Positions 56,425 to 64,000 of a DNA stretch of 64,000 bases are shown here, piece by piece. Origin of the DNA: Megalopta genalis (lineage: Eukaryota; Arthropoda; Insecta; Hymenoptera; Halictidae); assembly GCF_051020955.1 (NCBI RefSeq), contig NC_135013.1, positions 31,093,802 to 31,157,801 on the forward strand. Reading direction: 5' to 3'. Position 1 is the first letter of the stretch. Each line of letters opens with the position of its first letter. The position numbers and the translations under genes are program-made. The notes below the pieces were generated by a model that worked only from the letters and a program-made list of their open reading frames with translations, made no database searches and was not told the origin of the DNA.

Positions 56425-58145
56425 ATTCTATGTTATATTTATATATTAATATACTTACTATATATAACAAGAATTTACTATTACAAAAATTTACGGTATA
56501 TTCTACTGACGAATAATGCATTGTGTGAAGGGATTTCCAGTGAATTGCCTGTCTAATTAATCGAACACACACGAAATGAATCACCTTTCTTACCACTTCT
56601 CTGATATCAGACGTTTCCCCCTCGCCTCTGTCAAATCGATCAAGCAATCGACCCGAAAGAGTATCCACCTGCCGGATTCTCGTAGCACATACCTCTCCCT
56701 CTCGATCCTAGTCCCAAAACAGTCCCAAATCAACACGTTCGAAAAGGTATCACTGAGCAAATAAACACCGAAGAAATCGAGCCGAGTAAATCACGAGCGC
56801 GAGTGGAGCTATTTCTCCCGAAGATCGGAGAAAAGATCGGCCAGAAAGCAAGCGGAGCAGAGCGAACAGGATGACCGTAACCGCCTGAAGGTGTGTACGC
56901 GTGTATGCGTGCGCGCGTGTGTGTATAAAGCTCGATTCGTGGATTACAGCGTTCGGGCTCTAAATTCTGTTGCCACCGGCGCGTCGGAATAAACAGTCGT
57001 TAGCCGTCGGGGGATTTGTCGGGCGGATGTCGTTCTTCACCATTTCATCGGGCCACGAAACAACGTGTCAGGGCAGCCATAAAAATGGTAGCCAGCAGCC
57101 AGGCGGTGCAGCGGGGCGCGGTGGTGGGAGCCGCGGAATATCGAGGGCGGTTCGTACTTCCACCGCGAATGGACATCTTCGTTTCAATCGAGCGGGTCGC
57201 TGCGGTTCGGCGAGTCATTTTTCATGTCGGCGGAGCGCGCGCGAGCGAGAGACAGAGACGGAGAGAGAGAAAGAGAGAGAGAGAGCAAGAGGGCGAGAAC
57301 GATCCGATACAGAAACGAGTGCGCGGGGGAGGTGCACCCGGCGCTGCCCTTTCCGCGGGTAGCTTTATGCAGTCGTTACAACGCGATACGTTTTCCGAAG
57401 GGAATCGAACCGCGGCGCGGTCAGTGTTCGGAATATTTTACGATTCGAAACGGCGCATCGGAGAGCGTCGCGGAGCGTCGGAGGACGACCGCTGACTTAT
57501 CGGACGATCGAAGAAGAATCACGTACGATTTAATTCCGAGCAGCCGTCAAGGCGAGCCCCGCTCGGCATACGGCGGCGTCGATCCCGCGGAAAATTAACG
57601 AGCGATACGTCCGCCCCGTCGTTGGTAGAACGAGTTCTCGCCGGTTTTTAGTGCCGCGCCGTAGTCGACCGCGGGCCGGCCGCCGTTGTATCGCTTTTCC
57701 CGCAGCCCGCGGCCGGCCTTGTCCACGTTAAAACATTACTGCCGGGCCAACGAGCGTGTTTCCTCCGCTCCCGGAACGGTCGCGGTCGTTTCTTTTCAAA
57801 CTCGGCGCGCCCCGGTCCCGGCTTCTCCCTCGGTTGGCCAAACTAAACGGACGTTCCCGGGCCGGTCACCGGTACAAAACGGTCAGCAACGGGTGAAACA
57901 ACGACGACACGGGGAACGCGCGGGAGTTTTCGCGGCGCGCACCGGTAATCGCGGCCGCTTCCCTGGACGTTCGCCGCGCGACTGCCGAATATTCGCCAAT
58001 GCCGCCACGTTCGCCGTATTTGCAAGCTCCGACCATCCGACCGACCGGCGACTACCAGCTGCCCCGACAACCTCCTCCGACAGCGTTGCTCGCCCCTCCC
58101 ACCTTCCTCCTCCTTCTCCTATTGCTCCTACTCCTCCTACCACCC
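56425..58145. other. Single-copy DNA; GA tract at 57246-57291
   Basis: AT-rich to about 56560, then CpG-rich. Overlapping frames on both strands, with nothing recognised. Confidence 0.35.
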
Positions 58146-58293
58146 TGTCTCTCTCTCTCTCCCTCTTGCTCTCTCTCTTTCTCTCTGTCTTTTCTCTCTC
58201 TCTCCCTCTTGCTCTCTCTCTTTCTCTCTGTCTTTTTCTCTCTCTCCCTCTCTCTCTTTCTCTCTCTCTCTGTTCTCTTTCTTTCCCTCTCTA
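58146..58293. repeat. CT-rich minisatellite
   Basis: CTCTCTCCCTCTTGCTCTCT and TTTCTCTCTGTCTTT are repeated within about 150 bp of pyrimidine tract. Confidence 0.9.
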
Positions 58294-58294
58294 G

Positions 58295-59117
58295 CATTCT
58301 CGTTAGACGTCCGTGGTTCTCTCCTCCGAACCACCCCCTTTTTCCTGATAATAATCACAACACAACGGTACGTCTTTGTTGCGGCAAATAATGCGAAATC
58401 AATGTTGCCCGCTGCAACGGCGTTCGACGAAACCGATCTGGCCAAGTTTCTGTCACGGGCCAGTTAACGAGCTGCATTGCACTACGTCGACGACGACGAC
58501 GTGTGCTGCTTCTCCTTCGACCGTCCGCCCACGCCTTTAACAGGCCGCCCCGCGTTTCGGGTTCAAACGTAGCCTGCGAGACCCGCCACGGCGAAACACC
58601 GCCACCGTCACGCTTCCGTTCGCTAACACGTTTGTTCTGCTGTGGTGGTTTTCGACGGTGGCCGAGGCTGCTCCGTTAAAACTGTTGTCGTTGGATTAAT
58701 TCGTCGGAAAGCGGATCCTGCGGAATCGCGTCGGAAGGGGCGCTGAATTGGGGCTGTTTGAATTGTTGCGTTAAGTTTTTATCGAAGTTTCGTTTTGTTC
58801 GAGGAGTCTCAGTGTTTAGAAGTAGATACGATCGGTCGTAATCCTAGCTTTTTTTTCGCTGAGGTTTTGTTTTCAAGAAAATTGTATTAGAAGATGTTTA
58901 CGAATGCATCGCGTGGTTTATAGTATAATGAGAGGTGGTATTAGTATGTCATAGCCAGGCGCGTCGCTTGATTCTTATTCAGAAGTATTCGCTTTTCAAG
59001 CTAATTTTTCTTGAAAACGGAGCCTAAATGAAAAAATGACATTCTACATTTTCGAATTATTTTTCTATTATTACTCGCTACTCGGTTGTACCGCCGTTTA
59101 TTGATCATTCCCTATGC
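58295..59117. other. Single-copy DNA, no gene seen
   Basis: A GACGAC run lies at 58489-58502. Otherwise unique sequence. Confidence 0.4.
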
Positions 59118-59461
59118 AAGGTATCCCATAATTATGTTAACATCTGGAAAGTGGTGATTCCTGAGGTCATTTCAAGCAACTTTTCCCTTTACAAAAATTT
59201 CCTCCGAGGCACCATTCACGAGTTATTAACGAAAAACACTGACCAATGAGAGGCGAGCACGGCTGGCGATAAGCGGCCGAGCCAATGAGCGGAACTGGGC
59301 TTCGAACTGGGCTCCGCCTCGCGCTAGGCGAGCTCTCCTCTCATTGGTCACTGTTTTTCGTTAATAACTCGTAAACGAAGCCACGGATTGCATTTTCGCT
59401 AAGGAAAAAGTTACTTGAAATGACCTCAGGAATCATCCCTTACCGGATGTTAATATAATTA
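59118..59461. mobile_element. Family C palindromic MITE, copy 4 (best arms)
   Basis: The left arm GTGATTCCTGAGGTCATTTC, then TTATTAACGAAAAACACTGA and CCAATGAGAGGCGAG, is mirrored by CTCCTCTCATTGGTCACTGT, TTTTTCGTTAATAACTCGTA and TGACCTCAGGAATCATCCC. Outermost AATTATGTTAACATC pairs with GATGTTAATATAATT. The GC loop contains a GGGCTTCGAACTGGGCTC duplication. Confidence 0.88.
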
Positions 59462-59464
59462 TTT

Positions 59465-60296
59465 TAATAATACTATGATTGTCTCAATAATATTCTTTAA
59501 AATGTTTTTGATAACAAGAAATATTTAGATACGTCCTTCCACGATCTCCAAATTATTGAAAATTTAATTGCACGGAAGAATATAATTTTCTAAATCGTGC
59601 ATCGTCATTTCATCGAAATTTCGGTCGCCGACCGTAATTCATCGGGATTTCCTGAAATTTCCTGCTCCGTTGGTAGAAGATGGCGCGAGAGCCCGAGCTC
59701 TGGAAATATAAAGTGACCATGTCGGAACAGCAGGTGATCGTAATTAACAGCTCGGGGATAATTATCTGCACTCGTATCTCCTCTTAGCAGCACGAGTTCG
59801 CCGTGTTCGCGTGGAAGATTACGGGGTTGCGAACCGGTCTGTAAACCTAAAACAAGATCATATCGGGCATCTGTTTGCGGGCTGGTACTGTCAGAGGGTT
59901 CGACGTTAACGCGAGGATCACGTGCGTCCAATTAAAATCGAATGACCGGGCGAAAACCTGGTGCAAAACCGCCGCGCGAGCCGCATCCGCGGCCGTGCTC
60001 CGTATTCACCGTTCGTACACATTGTTATTTCAGTTACACAACGCACGCACAAAGAGCCCTGACACCCCCGCGCAACAAGCTCGCGTGTATCTCATTCACG
60101 CCACATATTTCATCCCCCGCATGCACGCGTTTTTATCATGCCTACCGCTCCCGAATCCAGAGCCACGTTGTAACCGGCGGGAGCTACTTTGTACCCAGGA
60201 AACACGACTAAAATTCGTGCGAGGGACTTGTGTCCTTCGGCGAAGGGAATCCCCTGGGAACGGTGTGTCTGTTGACTCTAACTTTGAGAGGTCTTT
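59465..60296. other. Single-copy DNA, no gene recognised
   Basis: A minus frame (59605-59931) has a balanced residue mix but no recognised motif or splice context. A strong acceptor-like GTCTTTTTAATTGCAG on plus ends at 60305. Confidence 0.35.
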
Positions 60297-60746
60297 TTAA
60301 TTGCAGAGTGCACGCGCTGCGAATGCCGAACGAGCTACTGCAATGTTCTTTATTTCAACCGGGATACGGGCGAGCCTGTCCAAGAAATGTTGCGAGTAAC
60401 CTGGCGTTAGGCTTGCGGAATCGTCTTCTAAAATATGCAACATGCGTGGAAGAACATTAGCCATCTCTTCTGCCGCGTTTATAAGACGTTTATATTCTGC
60501 CATTGTTGCATTTAGATCGCTTTTGCGCAATTCCGTGCGTGGGAAATATCGTCTGAATTGTTCGACCGGTGAGAGGATGAACATTGTTGCATTAGGGAAA
60601 TCTTTTAAGGTTAGGATGTTGGGTGAAAATTGTTCCTCTCTCACAGACACCGCAGAGGGGTTAATTCTTATAGGACGTTTATGTTCTGCCGTTGTTGCAT
60701 TTAGATCGCTTTTGCGCAATTCCGTGCGTGCAAAATATCGTTTCAA
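60297..60746 (-). CDS. Unrecognised open frame over a tandem repeat, possible relic
   Basis: A 149-codon minus frame spans 1.5 units of the repeat below and continues into single-copy sequence. The product is helix-prone. The repeated segment contains RRYFPRTELRKSDLNATMAE, and the unique C-terminal part contains AAEEMANVLPRMLHILEDDS and LDRLARIPVEIKN. This mix is more protein-like than most frames here, and the substitutions between units (for example ARTEL/PRTEL, MAEY/TAEH) leave the frame intact. I cannot name a family. It could be a fragment of a retroelement or host protein, or chance. Confidence 0.25.
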   Translation of the reverse strand: MKRYFARTELRKSDLNATTAEHKRPIRINPSAVSVREEQFSPNILTLKDFPNATMFILSPVEQFRRYFPRTELRKSDLNATMAEYKRLINAAEEMANVLPRMLHILEDDSASLTPGYSQHFLDRLARIPVEIKNIAVARSAFAARALCN

Positions 60747-61035
60747 TTGTTCGACTTAATGCGTGAACATTATTGCATTAGGGCAATCTTTCGAGGTTAG
60801 GATGTTAGGTGAAAATAGTTCCTCTCTCACAACACCGCAGAGGGGTTAATTCTTATAGGACGTTTATATTCTGCTATTGTTGCATTTAGATCGCTTTTGC
60901 GCAATTCTCTGCGTGCAAAATATCGTTTCAATTGTTCGATTGGCGTCAACATTATTGCACTAGGGAAATCTTTCGAGGTTAAGATGCTGGTTAAAAATTG
61001 TTCCTCTCTCACAGACATCGCAGAGGGGTTGATTT
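60474..61035. repeat. Tandem repeat of 175-199 bp, three units
   Basis: TTTAGATCGCTTTTGCGCAA begins at 60511, 60710 and 60885. Units share AATATCGT, TTGTTCGA, GCATTAGGG(A/C)AATCTTT, GTTCCTCTCTCACA and CGCAGAGGGGTT. The middle unit is shortened after TTGTTCGA and lost bases in the CACAGACACC block. Confidence 0.88.
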
Positions 61036-61039
61036 CACT

Positions 61040-61975
61040 TTTAATGTCCCAAGAGCGATTTCTTGAAATAATCCCGGATCACTAAAAGGTAGGCGAACCT
61101 ACGGAAATCATCCCCTAAGGTTCTAGGTTACCCTTTCATCGCCTTCTTTGTTTCGAATGCGCACTTTAGACCGACGAGGGGATGCTTCTTAGGGTGAAAA
61201 TTCATCTTCTCGAAGTAAAAGAGGGTCGGTGGCTCCTTCTTTTTTTATTCCTCCACCAGCAACGATTTGTTCGCATTACCGTAGGTCAGGCAGAAGTTTC
61301 TGTTAAAGTCGCTTCGGGACACTCGTATGAAGGATCGGTCATGGTTGTCTTGATCTATTATAACTTATGCATGTCGCGTTAAGGGTCCTCGAGGACGCTC
61401 GCTCGACTGTAACCGTTCTACGCGAAAACCCCTGTGCAAGTAAATCTAGCGCGGGTAACCCTCCTGTAACAGGGTAGATAGGTTCCTAGAAAATGCTGTG
61501 TTGTATGATACCTTGTTATACGAGACACAGAGAGTCAGTATAAGAAGGGGGATGATGTACCGAAAATTTATACGAAACATTTTTGTTAAATTCTGTATAA
61601 GCAACTTAACATTTATTAAAAATATAAATGTACGTATAATAGAAAACAAGAAGGAAAATAAGGATATTATTTTCATTTAATGTAACCATAATTTAATAAA
61701 TTTCTTCCCCGTCTCACTACTCGATATATAATCAAATGAGAACGTTTTTTCAGTTGAAGGATATCAACTGAAGGTTCATTTTCTGAACCTTCTTCATCAT
61801 TCAGATTTTTTAAATCTGATCTTTAAATCTGTAATTTTTATTTGTTTGCTGGTACATATATAGAAGATCATTGTAGATTTCATGGTACGAAGACAGACAA
61901 TTTTGCAGCTTCCTCGTGAATTTCCGGCTTCTTTCAGCGGAGAGCTATATATTTACATAATTAATATAATAAATA
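61040..61975. other. No gene assigned; dispersed repeat J copy 2 at 61457-61560
   Basis: The 61457-61560 segment matches 50090-50205. A 66-codon plus frame (61182-61382) has no recognised motif. 61690-61970 is AT-rich. Confidence 0.4.
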
Positions 61976-61979
61976 TTAA

Positions 61980-62140
61980 TTTATTGTAATAATTATAATA
62001 TCAGTTATAATTATATTGATTTATTATAACAATTATAATATTAGTTATAATTATATTAATCTATTATAATAACCATAATATTAGTCATAATCATATTATT
62101 AATTATTAATTATAATATTAATCATAATAATTATATTTCC
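61980..62140. repeat. 40-bp AT-rich minisatellite
   Basis: About three units of TTTATTATAACAATTATAAT plus ATTAGTTATAATTATATTGA, with substitutions, then degenerate copies. Confidence 0.8.
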
Positions 62141-62149
62141 ATTTAAAGG

Positions 62150-63300
62150 CACTATAGTTCATCATTCCTTCCCGCCATTACTTTAAGGTAATTAGGTTTT
62201 CAAATATGTTAAAAACAAAAATCCTGCTATTCAGTGCTACAGAGAAGTACAGTATCGCACAAAAGTTTCCACAATTCTCATATCGCATCAAAGCGAAAGA
62301 GTGTCATAGATTGCAGTGCTATTCGCGCGATTTATCCTATCGCGTTAGAGCGAAACCGTGTTGCAGGATGCCGTATTACCGAAAGGCTGCTACATTCGTC
62401 CTCAATTTCCGCGATTATTCCGCGTCCTCCCATAAAGATAGCCCAGCGAAACGCGGTCATCGAAAAGGCCGAGTTGCTCGAACGAGCATCGAGAACGGGC
62501 GACCGAGTCACCCCCGCATTTTTGTTTCGCACGACACGAACCCGCTCGACCCACGTTCCCATGGGCGATTATCCGCGAGCGGAATCGTTAGCCGTGATCC
62601 AAGCGGCGAAATTAGGGATGCTATCGGCGCCGGCGAAATTCCAGGCTTCGATTGGCAAAGATCATTATCGGCATCGTCGAGAGGCGCGATCGGCCGAGTG
62701 CGAGCCCGGTTTCCGGTTCCCTTCGTGGTTGCGATCGCAAATGCCCGTTTGTTTCGCTTGAAAGGCGACGACGTTCCTCGGGATCCAACGACGGTGACGG
62801 ACGGCGGGGGGAGGGGGGCTGTCCTGCGAGGTAAATGTGGGCCGAGGGAACGGCTGCCGTGATGCTGGCGCCGTGAAACGCATTCGCGATGCGTTGAACG
62901 GTGTCTGGGACGGTTTGTCGTCGGTGCGTTGGTGTTCTGAGGGTGCGGGGGTGAATCAGCGAGGGTTCAATGACCAGCCTACGAGCTCGCCGCTCTTCCG
63001 GAGCCTTTCCCGATCGCCCTCGCGCGGTCCGGGCTCTAGCTCGGGAACCACCGTTCCGCTCTGCTCTGCTCCGCTCCGCGTCGTCTCGAATTAACAAGAT
63101 TCGAGCGAGGCCCGGACCGGACAGGCTTTTAATCCGTCACAGTGAAATTAATCTTCCCGCTTGGGATCGCCCAGGGGACGAATGAATCCGCGAACCTCGC
63201 GGGAAATACCAGAATTTCGGCGCACATCCTGTGTACCTGGCTCCCTGTGTACCGAGAGCTTGTAGAGGGTGTACGTCGATAAATTGAAGGAAGAGAGGCG
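62150..63300. other. GC-rich single-copy DNA
   Basis: From about 62400 CpG-dense. Overlapping frames on both strands (62206-62862 plus, 62621-63097 minus) without recognised domains. Confidence 0.4.
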
Positions 63301-63302
63301 GG

Positions 63303-63304
<2 letters not shown>

Positions 63305-63342
<38 letters not shown>
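63305..63342. repeat. (GA)n microsatellite
   Basis: An almost pure GA run of about 38 bp. Confidence 0.93.
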
Positions 63343-63346
<4 letters not shown>

Positions 63347-64000
63347 CAAGGAGAGGATCCGTCCGTCGGAAAACCCTCCGACAGCGAGGACCGACGGCGG
63401 GTATAATAATTTATGAAGTCTTAAAGGATCGGCGTCCGCTCGAAAGAACGGGATTCACGGTATCCGAGTCGCAATTTCGAGGACGTCGATCGCACGTGAC
63501 GTCTGTCGATGCTCGTGCATCCTTGATGCATGCCTCCTAGGACGCGCGCGCGAACGCTCACCGACGCACACAACGCGCGCAATCTCGGAGCACGACGCGA
63601 GAGATCGTCACAAGAGTTGGCAGCTGATCGATAAACTTTTGCCCGCTGTACGCGAGATATTATGGAAACTATATATATGTATATGTATATACATGTATAC
63701 ATGTATATTTTTTTTCCATACCGAGGCTGCTCGCGTATTCACGAGGGAGCGACGCGCGAGCGCGTCAGCGTCGGCGGTCGGCTCCGGCTCCGCGTCTGTT
63801 TCGCGCGCGTCGACACCTCCTCTCGCCGAGCGGAATACAAAGGAAAATGCTCGGAGAGAAATGGCGTGTGAAGACAGCGGAGGAGGTCCGGCTCGTCGCG
63901 GCCGATAGAAAACTGGCACAGTCGAATCGATCGAGCGTGAACGCATCCCCGGGATAGATAGATCGGCCCGTCGGGATGATCGACGGGAGAAAAACACCGA
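63343..64000. other. No gene recognised; TA/TG simple repeat at 63668-63710
   Basis: Unique CpG-rich DNA with an ATATATGTATATGTATATAC-type run followed by a T-run. Open frames continue off the window end without recognised content. Confidence 0.4.

Noticed and set aside
57400..57425. GGGAATCGAACC, resembling a tRNA T-arm on minus
   Set aside because: No A-box, anticodon arm or acceptor stem could be fitted in the neighbouring sequence.

Overview
The window looks like non-coding, transposon-laden nuclear DNA of an insect, most likely an aculeate hymenopteran (bee or ant). I infer this from mariner relics of the TTGGGTTGGCAAC-terminus type, TTAA-flanked piggyBac-like miniature elements, very long GA/CT arrays, and alternation of CpG-rich single-copy blocks with AT-rich repeat blocks. 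There are no bacterial operons, and no intact gene with a recognisable product. Nearly all open frames are chance frames in CpG-rich or GA/CT-rich DNA.

Layout. 0-7 kb: a CpG-rich tandem motif, a 0.5 kb polypyrimidine tract, a tandem cluster of palindromic miniature elements, and AT-rich arrays. 7.4-12.6 kb: a deleted mariner, two copies of a 'CCTGAGGT' family and a short piggyBac-type element. 13-16 kb: the best splice-bounded exon candidate (minus strand) and a palindromic composite. 17-30 kb: a piggyBac-like element nested in another, several tandem duplications, a cluster of palindromic elements and an 11-unit, 57-bp satellite. 31-43 kb: GC-rich blocks with more palindromic and TTAA-flanked elements, a candidate small exon at 39.4 kb, a perfect 71-bp-arm palindrome at 41.7 kb, and an element inside an element at 42.2 kb. 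43.4-45.5 kb: a CpG-rich block between a GA array and a CT array. 46.3-64 kb: a second mariner with the same internal deletion, further palindromic elements, a GA array leading into a candidate core promoter at 49.67 kb, tandem repeats at 50.2 and 60.5 kb, and GC-rich single-copy DNA.

How the parts relate. The dominant element ('family A' here, about 18 whole or partial copies) is a near-perfect 200-220 bp palindrome with CAGT termini and TA flanks, as expected of a non-autonomous Tc1/mariner-superfamily (perhaps pogo-like) MITE. At least four TTAA-flanked families are also present, and one insertion can be checked against an empty site in a related copy elsewhere in the window. If the minus-strand exon candidates at 39.4 and 13.2 kb belong together, everything between them is intron, including an inverted pair of about 450-bp composites able to form long double-stranded RNA. 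That gene model is tentative.
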